Part shown: in pieces, positions 53,605 to 63,459 of the stretch
Layout of the letters: every line of letters begins with the position of its first letter
How positions within the stretch are numbered: position 1 is the first letter of the stretch
Assembly: GCA_002416505.1 (NCBI GenBank)
Contig: DIAM01000001.1
Coordinates: 25,445 to 89,444, forward strand
Source of the DNA: Gammaproteobacteria bacterium UBA5078
GTDB lineage: Bacteria > Pseudomonadota > Gammaproteobacteria > Pseudomonadales > Pseudohongiellaceae
DNA: 64,000 nt
Direction of reading: 5' to 3'
Notes under the pieces: generated by a model
Seen by the model: only the letters and a program-made list of their open reading frames with translations
What the model was told of the DNA's origin: nothing
The model's database searches: none
Translations under genes and position numbers: made by a program

Positions 53605-53955
53605 TTATAATAGTGCTATGACTTCTTCTAGATCTTTTATCATCTCTTTAAAGATCTTGTCATCGATACCTGTCTTCACCGGCTCTTCCGCCCCACTCAT
53701 ACGCTGTCTCGCCCCACCAATGGTGAAGCCCTGATCGTAGAGGAGCGACTTGATTTGACGAATCAGAATGACATCTTGGCGCTGATAATAGCGACGATTG
53801 CCACGACGCTTTACCGGCTTGAGCTGTGGGAACTCCTGTTCCCAATAGCGCAATACGTGCGGCTTAACCGTGCAAAGTTCCCCCACCTCGCCAATAGTGA
53901 AATAGCGTTTCGGTGGAATCGGGGGTAACTCGTCGTTATTGCTTGGTTCCAGCAT
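53605..53955 (-). CDS. MerR-family transcriptional regulator
   Basis: The 116-residue protein has an N-terminal MerR winged helix: RYFTIGEVGELCTVKPHVLRYWEQEFPQLKPVKRRGNRRYYQRQDVILIRQI (about residues 17-68). A short helical tail follows and there is no large effector domain or metal-binding Cys cluster. Such a MerR gene directly follows ihfA in many gammaproteobacteria. It overlaps the ihfA end by 20 bases, so it is translationally coupled. Target and inducer are unknown. Confidence 0.9.
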   Translation of the reverse strand: MLEPSNNDELPPIPPKRYFTIGEVGELCTVKPHVLRYWEQEFPQLKPVKRRGNRRYYQRQDVILIRQIKSLLYDQGFTIGGARQRMSGAEEPVKTGIDDKIFKEMIKDLEEVIALL

Positions 53956-54244
53956 AGCTTTCCACTCTTGCCTTCAGCTTTTGACCCGGTCGAAATGTCA
54001 CCACGCGTCGTGCCTTGATTGGAATCTCTTCGCCAGTCTTCGGATTACGGCCTGGTCGTTGCTTTTTATCGCGCAGATCGAAGTTGCCAAACCCGGAAAT
54101 TTTGACCTGCTCGTTAGATTCTAAAGACAAACGGACTTCCTCAAAGAACTGTTCAACCAGCTCCTTGGCTTCTCTCTTATTCAGGCCAAGCTCTTCAAAT
54201 AAGCGCTCAGCCATTTCCGCTTTGGTCAGTGCCCCGTCTGCCAT
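53936..54244 (-). CDS. ihfA: integration host factor subunit alpha
   Basis: IHF-alpha pairs with IHF-beta to bend DNA sharply at specific sites, assisting recombination and transcription. The 102-residue protein shows ALTKAEMAERLFEELGLNKREAKELVEQFFEE and the DNA-arm region KISGFGNFDLRDKKQRPGRNPKTGEEIPI, with the tip Pro. ARRVVTFRPGQKLKARVE follows, as in E. coli. It starts directly after pheT, the conserved pheS-pheT-ihfA order. Confidence 0.97.
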   Translation of the reverse strand: MADGALTKAEMAERLFEELGLNKREAKELVEQFFEEVRLSLESNEQVKISGFGNFDLRDKKQRPGRNPKTGEEIPIKARRVVTFRPGQKLKARVESYAGTKQ

Positions 54245-54246
54245 AG

Positions 54247-56631
54247 TTAATTCCTTAACTTTGCATTAAATTGCGTCTGTAGCTCTTTGACACAACTGTT
54301 AATTATTCCATTTATGTCTTCGTCGCCTAGAGTGCGCGAAGGATGCTGTAAGGTCAAGCCCAAAGCGATGCTTTTTTTACTTTTTTCTACCGCATCACCT
54401 TGATATACATCGAATATTCTAAGGTCGACTAGGCAATCACCGGCGCAATCACGTACTGCACTGAGAATTTGCTGCGCGGACACCTCTTTGTCGATCACAA
54501 TCGCGAGATCGCGGTTCACTTCTGGGAACTTCGACAACTCGCTGACCTTTGGAATTCTTGCATGCTGCAAGGAATTCAGATCAATTTCAAACAGATAGAC
54601 TCGATTGCTAATATCAAGTTTACGCTGGATCGCCGGATTGAGAGCACCCACTAGACCGATCTGCTGGCCGTTTAACAGCAGTGCGGCACTCTGCCCACCG
54701 TGTAATGCCGGATGACTCGCCTTCTCGAAGGAGTAGTCGATCTCATTGCGGGTGAGACCCAACAAAGACTCAATATCTCCTTTAATATCAAAGAAGTCCA
54801 CGCTTTTCTTAACGTTACTCCAAGATTCTTGATGAAGTGGTCCGTAGACCAAGCCACCGAGGCAAGGAGGCTGCATTAGTGCCCCATCGCGCTTGAGAAA
54901 CACCTGCCCTGTCTCGAAGATGCGCACGCGCTCCTGTTGACGGTTGGCGTTGTAGCGCAGCGTCGTCAATAGGCCTGGCCACAGGCTGGTCCGCATCACG
55001 GACATCTCGGCAGAGATCGGGTTCTGTAGGGGCGTCGCCTCTACTCCGGGATTGAGCAATTCCAGCAAACTCGGCTCGACGAAACTATAGGTGATGACCT
55101 CCTGATAGCCTAGCGCAACCAGTCGGTCCTTCAGGCGCGGCAACTCGGCGCGCGTTTCCGTGCGCGTACCTAGGCTGTTACGGCTCAAGGACTTGGTCTT
55201 CGGCAGGCGGTTGTAACCATAAACGCGCGCGACCTCTTCGATCAGGTCGACGTCGAGGCTCAGATCGAAGCGGAAACTAGGCGCGCGCACGGTGATGCCG
55301 GCATAGTCGACGTTCAGCACGCGTGCGCCGAGACGCGTGAGGATCGCCTCGACCTCTTCGGCGGGAATCTCCAGGCCGAGGAATTTACTCAGCTTCGCAA
55401 AACTCAGGGTGATCTCTGCGCATTCGGGGAGCTTACCGAGCGTCTCGACGACTGGGCCGGCGCTGCCACCGGCAATCTCGATGAGAAGGCTGGTCGCGCG
55501 CTCCATGGCCAGCGCCTGTATCTCGAAATCGACACCGCGCTCGTAGCGATGCGAGGCATCCGTATGCAGCCCATAGCGCCGCGCACGCCCCGCGATGGCT
55601 AGGGGGGCGAAGAATGCACACTCGAGGAACACGTCCTTGGTACGCGTGCTAACGCCCGAATTCTCACCACCCATGACGCCGGCCATCGCTAGCGGGCCAC
55701 TGCCGTCGGCAATAATCAATACATCGGGGGTCAGGCTCACTTGCTTGCCGTCCAGCAGGGTCAGTTCCTCGCCCTGCTTGGCCAGACGCACATCGATGCC
55801 ACCCTGCAACTCGTTTAGGTCGAAGGCATGCATCGGTTGGCCGAGTTCGAGTAGGACGTAATTAGTAATATCGACGATTGGGTCGATGCATCGCAGGCCA
55901 CTGCGACGCAGACGCTCCGCCATCCACATCGGGGTTGGCGCGAGGACATCGACCTCGTGCACTACCCTGCCGAGGTAGCGCGGACACGCATCTGGAGCGG
56001 AGATAGTCACCGGGAAGGTCGAATCGATACTCGCGGGCACCGCGTCTATGCGCGGCGCAACGGGAGTCAGCGCATTGAGCAGACCGATCTCTCTTGCAAC
56101 GCCGATCAGGCCTAAGCAATCGCCACGATTCGGCGTGAGATCAAGCTCTAGGCTGTGATCGTTAAGGCTGAGGAACTCGCGTACGTCCTTGCCGATAGGG
56201 GCGTCTTCGGCGAGCTCCAGCAGTCCATCGGAACTCTCGGCCAGCCCGAGTTCTGCGGCCGAGCACAGCATGCCATTGGATTCGATGCCGCGCAGCTTAG
56301 CCTGACGGATCTTGAAGGCCTTGCCATCGTCCGCGCTCAACTGCGCCCCGACCTGGGCGTAGGCCACACGCATGCCGGCACGCACATTAGGCGCGCCGCA
56401 GACTACCTGTAGGTGCTGCTTGCCATCGTTCACCTCACAGACTCGGAGCTTGTCCGCGTCGGGGTGTTCTTCCACCTTCACGACTTGGGCAACGATAACA
56501 CCAGAGAACTCAGTGGCCACGGGGTTCACCGCGTCCACCTCGAGGCCGGCCATCGTCAATTGATCCACTAGCGCCTGAGTGCTCAGGGATGGGTTGACCC
56601 ATTCACGAATCCACTGTTCGCTGAATATCAT
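54247..56631 (-). CDS. pheT: phenylalanyl-tRNA synthetase beta subunit
   Basis: PheT is the large subunit of the alpha2-beta2 enzyme that charges tRNA-Phe and carries the editing site. The 794-residue protein has the tRNA-binding OB domain (VAQVVKVEEHPDADKLRVCEVNDG, about residues 45-68) and the B3/B4 editing core. The B5 domain and class-II-like B6/B7 domains follow, with an anticodon-binding FDX domain at the C-terminus (KFPEVNRDLAIVIDKEV). It is 65 bases downstream of pheS. Confidence 0.97.
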   Translation of the reverse strand: MIFSEQWIREWVNPSLSTQALVDQLTMAGLEVDAVNPVATEFSGVIVAQVVKVEEHPDADKLRVCEVNDGKQHLQVVCGAPNVRAGMRVAYAQVGAQLSADDGKAFKIRQAKLRGIESNGMLCSAAELGLAESSDGLLELAEDAPIGKDVREFLSLNDHSLELDLTPNRGDCLGLIGVAREIGLLNALTPVAPRIDAVPASIDSTFPVTISAPDACPRYLGRVVHEVDVLAPTPMWMAERLRRSGLRCIDPIVDITNYVLLELGQPMHAFDLNELQGGIDVRLAKQGEELTLLDGKQVSLTPDVLIIADGSGPLAMAGVMGGENSGVSTRTKDVFLECAFFAPLAIAGRARRYGLHTDASHRYERGVDFEIQALAMERATSLLIEIAGGSAGPVVETLGKLPECAEITLSFAKLSKFLGLEIPAEEVEAILTRLGARVLNVDYAGITVRAPSFRFDLSLDVDLIEEVARVYGYNRLPKTKSLSRNSLGTRTETRAELPRLKDRLVALGYQEVITYSFVEPSLLELLNPGVEATPLQNPISAEMSVMRTSLWPGLLTTLRYNANRQQERVRIFETGQVFLKRDGALMQPPCLGGLVYGPLHQESWSNVKKSVDFFDIKGDIESLLGLTRNEIDYSFEKASHPALHGGQSAALLLNGQQIGLVGALNPAIQRKLDISNRVYLFEIDLNSLQHARIPKVSELSKFPEVNRDLAIVIDKEVSAQQILSAVRDCAGDCLVDLRIFDVYQGDAVEKSKKSIALGLTLQHPSRTLGDEDINGIINSCVKELQTQFNAKLRN

Positions 56632-56696
56632 GCTGTTTTCTCTGTCTGTTGACTGGTTTTGCAGGAAGTTAGGCTGGCCTTAAGCGGCCACGCCCA

Positions 56697-57713
56697 CTAA
56701 TTAAACTGTTTCAGGAAACGCAGGTCGTTCTCGAAGAACAGGCGCAGATCATTGACGCCATAGCGCAGCATAGCCAAACGCTCTACGCCCATGCCGAAGG
56801 CGAAGCCTGTGTACTTCTCAGGGTCGATACCCGAGCTGGTCAAGACATTGGGATGCACCATGCCGCAACCCATGATCTCCAACCAACCGGTGTGACTACA
56901 TACTCTGCAGCCCTTCCCCTCGCACATGACACAGGCCATATCCACTTCGGCGGAGGGTTCTGTGAAGGGGAAATAAGAGGGGCGGAAGCGTACCGCGAGG
57001 TCTTTCTCGAAGAACGCCTGGAGGAACTCCTCCACCGTGCCACGCAGGTCTGCAAAGCTGACGTCGGTATCGATCAACAAGCCTTCTACCTGATGGAACA
57101 TCGGGGTATGAGTGATGTCGGAATCGCAGCGATACACGCGGCCCGGACAAATCATGCGAAAAGGAGGCTTGTCGCCTTCCATGACGCGCACTTGCACGGG
57201 CGAGGTATGGGTTCGCAAGACGGTGGCGGGATCGATATAGAATGTGTCGTGCATGGCACGCGCGGGGTGATGCTCGGGAATATTGAGAGCCCCGAAATTA
57301 TGATAGTCGTCCTCGATTTCGGGACCGACGGCGACGGTATAACCTGCCGCTTCGAATATGCTCTGGATGCGCTCGATGGTGCGTGAGACGGGGTGTATGC
57401 CGCCACCGCCCTGTCGGCGCCCCGGCAGTGTGACATCGACTGCCTCACTGCTCAATTGGCGGTTGAGAGTCTCCTCAACCAGGTCTCTCTTACGTAACTC
57501 TAAGGCGTCCTGCACCTGCCGCTTGGCAATATTGATGCGTTCACCCGCCTGCGGGCGCTCCTCGGGGCTTAGTTTACCCAAGCCCTTGAGGAGATCCGTA
57601 AGGCTGCCTTTTTTTCCTAGATAGTCGACGCGCAACTGCTCCAGCGATCTTTCATCGCTGGAGTCTTCGATAGCACGTAATGCCGACTCGACTAGGGAAA
57701 CGGTGTCTAGCAT
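56697..57713 (-). CDS. pheS: phenylalanyl-tRNA synthetase alpha subunit
   Basis: PheS is the catalytic subunit. The 338-residue protein has an N-terminal coiled coil (about residues 1-90), class II motif 2 (RMICPGRVYRCDSDITHTPMFHQVEG) and motif 3 (AFGMGVERLAMLRYG) near the end, with FRPSYFPFTEPSAEVD between. An ATG at 57713 was chosen, since the frame extends upstream into rplT without homology. The order infC-rpmI-rplT-pheS-pheT is standard. A pheM-type leader peptide was not searched exhaustively; none is obvious in the short rplT-pheS gap. Confidence 0.97.
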   Translation of the reverse strand: MLDTVSLVESALRAIEDSSDERSLEQLRVDYLGKKGSLTDLLKGLGKLSPEERPQAGERINIAKRQVQDALELRKRDLVEETLNRQLSSEAVDVTLPGRRQGGGGIHPVSRTIERIQSIFEAAGYTVAVGPEIEDDYHNFGALNIPEHHPARAMHDTFYIDPATVLRTHTSPVQVRVMEGDKPPFRMICPGRVYRCDSDITHTPMFHQVEGLLIDTDVSFADLRGTVEEFLQAFFEKDLAVRFRPSYFPFTEPSAEVDMACVMCEGKGCRVCSHTGWLEIMGCGMVHPNVLTSSGIDPEKYTGFAFGMGVERLAMLRYGVNDLRLFFENDLRFLKQFN

Positions 57714-57729
57714 GGTTCGCACTCTTGCC

Positions 57730-58089
57730 TTAGGCAGCCAGACTCGCTTTTGCCTGGTTGACCAACGCAGCGAACGCTGCCTTGTCATGCACAGCCAGAT
57801 CGGCCATTACACGACGATCCACTAGAATGTTGGCTTTCTTCAGGCCAGCAATCAATTGGCTGTAAGTCATGCCATTGGCGCGTGATTGTGCATTGATTCG
57901 GGTAATCCACAGACCACGGAATACGCGCTTCTTAACCTTACGGTCGCGATAAGCGTACTGACCTGCTTTGATTACTGCTTGTTTGGCAACGCGATACACA
58001 CGCGAGCGTGCACCATAGTAGCCTTTAGCAAGCTTGAGAACTTTCTTGTGACGACGTCGCGCTGTGACGCCTCGTTTAACTCGGGCCAT
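57730..58089 (-). CDS. rplT: 50S ribosomal protein L20
   Basis: L20 is an early assembly protein of the 50S subunit and in E. coli represses its own operon. The 119-residue protein begins MARVKRGVTARRRHKKVLKL and has GYYGARSRVYRVAKQAVIKAGQYAYRDR and the C-terminal LIAGLKKANI-V-DRRVMADLAVHD. It lies between rpmI and pheS, 26 bases from rpmI. Confidence 0.98.
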   Translation of the reverse strand: MARVKRGVTARRRHKKVLKLAKGYYGARSRVYRVAKQAVIKAGQYAYRDRKVKKRVFRGLWITRINAQSRANGMTYSQLIAGLKKANILVDRRVMADLAVHDKAAFAALVNQAKASLAA

Positions 58090-58115
58090 GGGTAAATCCT
58101 CGCAAAATTAAGATA

Positions 58116-58316
58116 TTAGAAACGTTTTCCAAGCATACGGTCGATAAGAACTTTGTCAGAGGGATGAACCAGTGACGTGCCTCTTAACTGACGCTTACGC
58201 TTAGTCGTCATTTTGGTGAGGATGTGGCTTTTGTTAGCGCTTTTTCGCTTCCAACCACCAGCAGTCAACTTGAACCGCTTGGCTGCGCCGCGATGGGTCT
58301 TGATCTTGTTGCTCAT
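58116..58316 (-). CDS. rpmI: 50S ribosomal protein L35
   Basis: The 66-residue basic protein begins MSNKIKTHRGAAKRFKLTAGG and has SHILTKMTTKRKRQLRG, both standard for L35. It lies between infC and rplT; the 165-base gap after infC is long enough to hold the L20-responsive leader known in E. coli, although no pseudoknot was worked out here. Confidence 0.97.
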   Translation of the reverse strand: MSNKIKTHRGAAKRFKLTAGGWKRKSANKSHILTKMTTKRKRQLRGTSLVHPSDKVLIDRMLGKRF

Positions 58317-58481
58317 TGCATACTCCGCATTTGTCGTCTTCTACAATCCACTACATAAAAGACAGTTGAGGGTTAATGTATAAAGCTGTAGCTGCAACTG
58401 CAGGTACAAAAAATCCATTGCGCTGCCTAAATCTACGTTCACACCGCACGCGGTGCTTCGGCATTACAATGGACTTAATCT

Positions 58482-59012
58482 CTACGGCTTCTTCTTTTTC
58501 ACAGGCGACAACACCATTACGATTTGTCGGCCTTCCATCTTGGGTTCTTGCTCCACTGTGCCGTACTCCTCGAGATCCTTCCCGATTCGCTGTACTAGCT
58601 CCAGCCCAAGATGCTGATGGGCGAGTTCGCGGCCGCGGAATCTTAATGACACCTTGGCTTTGTCCCCATCAGTCAGGAAACGCATCAGGTTGCGTAGTTT
58701 TACCTGATAGTCTCCCTCTTCCGTCCCTGGTCTAAACTTAATCTCTTTAACAGTCGTTTTACGCTGCTTCTTCTTGTTGGCAACTTTCTGCTTTTTCAAG
58801 TCAAAAATATGTTTGCCGAAATCCATGATCTTGCAAACCGGTGGCTCTGCCTCCGGTGCGATCAGTACCAAGTCCAGCTTGGCCTCACTCGCAGCAGCTC
58901 TCGCTTCGTCAATAGATACGACGCCGGCTTGATCTCCATTGGCTAATACCAGGCGGACCTCACTGGCATCTATGTGCTCGTTAATGACGGGCTTCTTTGA
59001 ACTACTCCTCAT
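58482..59012 (-). CDS. infC: translation initiation factor IF-3
   Basis: IF-3 keeps ribosomal subunits apart and checks start codons. The 176-residue protein has the N-domain (VINEHIDASEVRLVLANGDQAGVVSIDEA), a Lys-rich linker (KQKVANKKKQRKTTVKEIKFRPGTEEGDYQVK) and a C-domain ending VMVLSPVKKKKP. The ATG at 59012 has no ribosome site at normal spacing. GGAG lies 17 bases upstream of it and 5 bases upstream of an in-frame ATA at 59024, so the true start may be non-AUG, as in E. coli infC (AUU). Confidence 0.96.
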   Translation of the reverse strand: MRSSSKKPVINEHIDASEVRLVLANGDQAGVVSIDEARAAASEAKLDLVLIAPEAEPPVCKIMDFGKHIFDLKKQKVANKKKQRKTTVKEIKFRPGTEEGDYQVKLRNLMRFLTDGDKAKVSLRFRGRELAHQHLGLELVQRIGKDLEEYGTVEQEPKMEGRQIVMVLSPVKKKKP

Positions 59013-59092
59013 AGGCGACTGTATATTCTCTCCGGACTCTATTAATGGTGTGACTTCGCTGCGTCACCCAAGTTGTATTAAATGTTTGTGCC

Positions 59093-61015
59093 TCAGTGTG
59101 CGACAGTACGACCCTTACGGGCGACCTCGGCACTCAGATGCTGTGTAAATTCTTCTATCGTCATGCTGCCGAGGTCTTCCCCAGCGCGTGTACGAACCGA
59201 TACTGTGCCAGTTTCGACCTCGCGGTCTCCTGCCACTAACATGAAAGGCGTCTTCGCCATCGTGTGCTCGCGGATTTTAAAGCCTACCTTTTCGTTTCTC
59301 AAGTCCGCAGTGCTTCTAAACCCCTTGTCTGCCAAGGTTTTTTGCACAGATTGGCAATATTCGGCCTGTTTATCGGTAATATTCATCACCACCGCTTGCT
59401 CAGGCGCCAACCAGGCCGGCAATGCCCCAGCGTAATGTTCGATCAAGACGCCGATGAAGCGCTCGAAGGAACCAAGCACGGCGCGATGCAACATCACAGG
59501 GATCTGACGAGACCCGTCTTCGGCGACATATTGCGCGCCCAAACGATCTGGCATCGAAAAATCGACCTGAATAGTACCACATTGCTGTATGCGGCCCATG
59601 CAGTCCTTCAGAGAGAACTCGATCTTAGGACCGTAGAACGCGCCCTCGCCTGGCAATAACTCCCAAGGCAGGCCACTGCTGTTGAGGGCTTGCTTGAGCG
59701 CCAGCTCAGACTTATCCCATAGCTCGTCGCTGCCGACGCGCTTCTCTGGTCGCGTGGACAGACGCAGGATGATGTCGTCGAAGCCGAAGTCCTTATATAC
59801 GCCGAATAGTAGCTTCATGAAGACTGCGACTTCGTCTTGAATGCTGCCTTCGGGACAGAATATGTGGCCATCGTCCTGGACGAAGCTGCGCACGCGCATG
59901 AGACCGTGCATGCTGCCCGAGGGCTCGTAGCGGTGACAGGAGCCAAATTCCGCGAGGCGAATTGGCAGGTCGCGGTAGCTCTTCAAGCCCTGGTTGAATA
60001 CCTGAATGTGGCAGGGGCAGTTCATCGGCTTCAAGGCGTAAGTGCGATTGTCAGACTCGACGCTGAACATCTGCTCTGCGAACTTATCGGCGTGGCCGGA
60101 GCGCTCCCACAGTGAATAGTCCACCAACTGCGGAGTACGAATCTCTAAATAGCCATTGTCTTGCTGCACGCGCTGCATATAGTCCTGGATGACCTTATAG
60201 ATCGCCCAGCCCTTAGGATGCCAGAACACCATGCCAGGGGCTTCTTCCTGGAAATGGAATAATGACAACTTCTTGCCAATCTTGCGGTGATCGCGTTTCT
60301 CAGCTTCTTCTAGGCGCTGCAGATACTGCTCGAGGGCCTTCTTGTCACCCCAAGCCGTGCCATGTACGCGCTGTAGCATCTCGTTGCTGGCATCGCCGCG
60401 CCAATAGGCACCGGCAACACTGGTCAACTTAAACGCCTTAAACTTGCCAGTCTCGGGCACGTGGGGGCCGCGACACAGGTCGATGAACTCGCCCTGCCGG
60501 TAGAAAGACAGTGCCTCCTCGCCAGGAATACTCTTGATGATCTCGACCTTATACTTCTCGCCCATTCCCTCAAACATCGCGATGGCCTCATCGCGGGACA
60601 TGACGGAACGCTCTACCGGCAGATTCTCGGAGACGATCTCGCGCATCTTCGCTTCGATCTTCTCGAGGTCTTCGGGAGTAAATGGACGCTCGTAGGCGAA
60701 GTCATAGAAGAAACCGTCCTCTACCACCGGGCCGACGGTGACCTGTGCTTCGGGGAACAGGCGCTGCACTGCCTGTGCCATCAAGTGGGCGCAGGAATGG
60801 CGCAACACTTCTAAGCCATCTGTATCGCGCTCGGTGATGATCGCCAGCTCGCAGTCTTTAGCGATGACGAAAGAGGTATCGACTAACTCTCCGTCCACAC
60901 GCCCTGCCAATGCAGCACGCGCAAGCCCAGCCCCGATCGACGCTGCTACTTCCGCAACGCTGATAGATCCGTCAAATGCACGCGAACTTCCATCTGGCAA
61001 AACTACTGTTGGCAT
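59093..61015 (-). CDS. thrS: threonyl-tRNA synthetase
   Basis: ThrRS charges tRNA-Thr. The 640-residue protein has an N-terminal TGS domain (MPTVVLPDGSSRAFDGSIS, about 1-60) and the N2 editing domain (HSCAHLMAQAVQRLFPEAQV, with the zinc-like HxxxH and later Cys and His). The class II catalytic core (about 240-530, with GMVFWHPKGWAIYKVIQDYM, MNCPCHIQVF and PVMLHRAVLGSFERFIGVLIEHY) and a C-terminal anticodon domain follow. ATG at 61015 with AGGAAGG upstream is used. It precedes infC, the conserved order, and follows tRNA-Val. Confidence 0.97.
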   Translation of the reverse strand: MPTVVLPDGSSRAFDGSISVAEVAASIGAGLARAALAGRVDGELVDTSFVIAKDCELAIITERDTDGLEVLRHSCAHLMAQAVQRLFPEAQVTVGPVVEDGFFYDFAYERPFTPEDLEKIEAKMREIVSENLPVERSVMSRDEAIAMFEGMGEKYKVEIIKSIPGEEALSFYRQGEFIDLCRGPHVPETGKFKAFKLTSVAGAYWRGDASNEMLQRVHGTAWGDKKALEQYLQRLEEAEKRDHRKIGKKLSLFHFQEEAPGMVFWHPKGWAIYKVIQDYMQRVQQDNGYLEIRTPQLVDYSLWERSGHADKFAEQMFSVESDNRTYALKPMNCPCHIQVFNQGLKSYRDLPIRLAEFGSCHRYEPSGSMHGLMRVRSFVQDDGHIFCPEGSIQDEVAVFMKLLFGVYKDFGFDDIILRLSTRPEKRVGSDELWDKSELALKQALNSSGLPWELLPGEGAFYGPKIEFSLKDCMGRIQQCGTIQVDFSMPDRLGAQYVAEDGSRQIPVMLHRAVLGSFERFIGVLIEHYAGALPAWLAPEQAVVMNITDKQAEYCQSVQKTLADKGFRSTADLRNEKVGFKIREHTMAKTPFMLVAGDREVETGTVSVRTRAGEDLGSMTIEEFTQHLSAEVARKGRTVAH

Positions 61016-61149
61016 AACCTTCCTGATCGCAATAACAAAAGCAGCCGGAATGGGTTCTTCCGACTTAAAATTGGGGTATTCGTGATTTGCTTGCCGCGAT
61101 TCGTGCCAGGCTTTAAGGCCTAAATCGAGTGCGCGTCGGAGGCAAATTC

Positions 61150-61226
<77 letters not shown>

Positions 61227-61252
61227 GAATGTGCTTCCGCAAAAGAGTGGCG

Positions 61253-61281
61253 ATTATAGGGGCATGAATTGAAAACTACAA
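61253..61281 (-). promoter_or_regulatory. candidate sigma-70 promoter for tRNA-Val
   Basis: On the minus strand TATAAT (61253-61258), a perfect -10, lies 17 bases from TTGTAG (61276-61281). The tRNA begins 27 bases downstream of the -10. The transcript may continue into thrS. Confidence 0.65.
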
Positions 61282-61346
61282 TACAATCACACTGTTGCCC
61301 GAAGAAAATAAAGCCTTTGTGCAACTTTAGGCGGCGCGGCATAGGA

Positions 61347-63371
61347 TCATGCTTGCAACAAGGCCAACTTCAACTCGCTAATTCGATCTCGAGTCGCCGC
61401 CGCCGCCTCGAAGTCGAGGTTTCGCGCCAAGTCATACATGCGCGCCTCGAGCGTGCTTATCTCCTTCGCAAGCGACTTGGGATCCATATGCGCAGGCGAG
61501 ACCTGGCCAGCCCCTTTCCTATCAGCACCGCCCTTGCCGCGCTTGCCACTGCGCGCCTCGCTTGCCGCACCATAGGCGCCTTCCATCACATCGCTGACAC
61601 GCTTGCTGACCCCGACAGGGGTAATATTGTGGGTGATATTATATTCGAGCTGAATCTGCCGGCGCTTCTCTGACTCGGCGATGGCGCGCTCCATAGAACC
61701 GGTCATGCGATCGGCATACAGGATCGCCCGGCCGCGCAGATTTCGCGCCGCTCGCCCGATGGTCTGAATCAGGGAACGCTCCGAGCGCAGAAAGCCTTCC
61801 TTGTCCGCATCCAGAATAGCCACCAGCGACACCTCGGGAATATCCAAACCCTCGCGCAGCAAGTTGATGCCAACCAAGACATCGAAATTGCCAAGGCGCA
61901 GATCGCGGATGATCTCGGAGCGCTCTACTGTGTCGATATCCGAATGCAGATAGCGCACCCGCACGTCGTGCTCGGCGAGGTAGTCCGTCAGGTCCTCGGC
62001 CATACGCTTGGTCAGCACCGTGACCAAGACCCGCTCCTCGCGCGCCGCCACCTGGCGTATCTCGGAGAGTAGGTCGTCCACCTGTGTAGTCGCCGGGCGC
62101 ACCTCTAGTACCGGGTCCACTAGACCCGTAGGGCGCACCAACTGCCTCACCAATTGCCCAGCATGCTCGGCCTCATAGGGCCCAGGGGTCGCGGAGACAT
62201 AGATAATCTGCGGCGTTAAATCCTCCCACTCCTCGAAGCGCAGGGGCCTATTGTCCAGCGCGGAGGGCAGACGGAAGCCGTACTGCACTAGCGTCTCCTT
62301 GCGGGACCGGTCTCCCTTGTACATCGCCCCTAGCTGGGGGATAGACACGTGAGACTCATCGGCAATCACGAGGGCATTGGCCGGCAGATAATCGTACAGA
62401 GTGGGCGGCGGCTGCCCTGCCCCGCGCCCGGAGAGGTAGCGCGAGTAGTTCTCGATGCCCGTGCAATAGCCCAGCTCCGCGATCATCTCCAGATCGAACT
62501 TGGTGCGCTGCGAGAGGCGCTGCGCCTCCACTAACTGATGATTGCCTTCCAGCTGTTCGAGGCGCTCGTTTAGCTCCTGCTTAATAAAGTCCATCGCATC
62601 GATCATGGTCTGGCGCGGCGTCACATAATGGGACTTGGGGAAAACTGTAAGCCGCGGCACCTTCTTGATGAGCGCGCCGGTCAAGGGGTCGAAGTAGGAT
62701 AGCGACTCAATCTCATCGTCGAATAGCTCGATGCGGATCGCATGCTTCTCAGATTCGGCGGGGTAGACATCGATCACATCGCCGCGAACCCGATAGGTGG
62801 CGCGCTGCAGCTCCATGTCGTTGCGGGTGTACTGCAGCTCCGCGAGGCGTCGCAAGATGCTGCGCTGATCGATCTTATCGCCCCGATCTAAATGCAGCAC
62901 CATCTGCAGATAGGACTTAGGATCGCCAAGGCCGTAGATCGCCGACACCGTCGCGACCACGATGACATCGGAGCGCTCGAGCAAGGCCTTAGTCGCCGAG
63001 AGCCGCATCTGTTCGATATGCTCATTGATCGAGGAGTCTTTCTCTATAAACAGATCGGACGAGGGGACATAGGCCTCGGGCTGATAATAGTCGTAATAGG
63101 AGACAAAATACTCCACCGCGTTATCGGGGAAAAACTCCTTAAACTCGCCATAGAGCTGCGCCGCGAGCGTCTTATTCGGCGCCATGACCAAGGCAGGACG
63201 TTGCGTGCGTTCGATGACATTGGCGATCGTAAAGGTCTTGCCCGAGCCGGTCACCCCCAATAGAGTTTGCGCGGCAAGACCACTCTCCAAGCCTTCGACT
63301 AATTCCTCGATCGCTTGCGGCTGATCGCCGGCGGGTTTAAAGCGAGAGTGGATCTTAAAGGGTATGTCCAT
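61347..63371 (-). CDS. uvrB: excinuclease ABC subunit B
   Basis: UvrB is the damage-verifying helicase-like subunit of nucleotide excision repair. The 674-residue protein has the Walker A motif LLGVTGSGKTFTIANVIE and the beta-hairpin region VSYYDYYQPEAYVPSSDLFIEKDSSINEHIEQMR. The DEAD-like motif DES (IADESHVSIPQLGAMYKGDRSRK), motif VI QTIGRAARN and a C-terminal UvrC-binding UVR domain (LEARMYDLARNLDFEAAAATRDRISEL, about residue 635) follow. It is transcribed away from tRNA-Asn. Confidence 0.98.
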   Translation of the reverse strand: MDIPFKIHSRFKPAGDQPQAIEELVEGLESGLAAQTLLGVTGSGKTFTIANVIERTQRPALVMAPNKTLAAQLYGEFKEFFPDNAVEYFVSYYDYYQPEAYVPSSDLFIEKDSSINEHIEQMRLSATKALLERSDVIVVATVSAIYGLGDPKSYLQMVLHLDRGDKIDQRSILRRLAELQYTRNDMELQRATYRVRGDVIDVYPAESEKHAIRIELFDDEIESLSYFDPLTGALIKKVPRLTVFPKSHYVTPRQTMIDAMDFIKQELNERLEQLEGNHQLVEAQRLSQRTKFDLEMIAELGYCTGIENYSRYLSGRGAGQPPPTLYDYLPANALVIADESHVSIPQLGAMYKGDRSRKETLVQYGFRLPSALDNRPLRFEEWEDLTPQIIYVSATPGPYEAEHAGQLVRQLVRPTGLVDPVLEVRPATTQVDDLLSEIRQVAAREERVLVTVLTKRMAEDLTDYLAEHDVRVRYLHSDIDTVERSEIIRDLRLGNFDVLVGINLLREGLDIPEVSLVAILDADKEGFLRSERSLIQTIGRAARNLRGRAILYADRMTGSMERAIAESEKRRQIQLEYNITHNITPVGVSKRVSDVMEGAYGAASEARSGKRGKGGADRKGAGQVSPAHMDPKSLAKEISTLEARMYDLARNLDFEAAAATRDRISELKLALLQA

Positions 63372-63459
63372 CTGAGTTTCCGGGTTACAACACTGCGGGT
63401 GACTAAAGAGCGGGATTATAGCGTAAACAAATGTAGCTGACTTAGGTCGATATTAAGGG

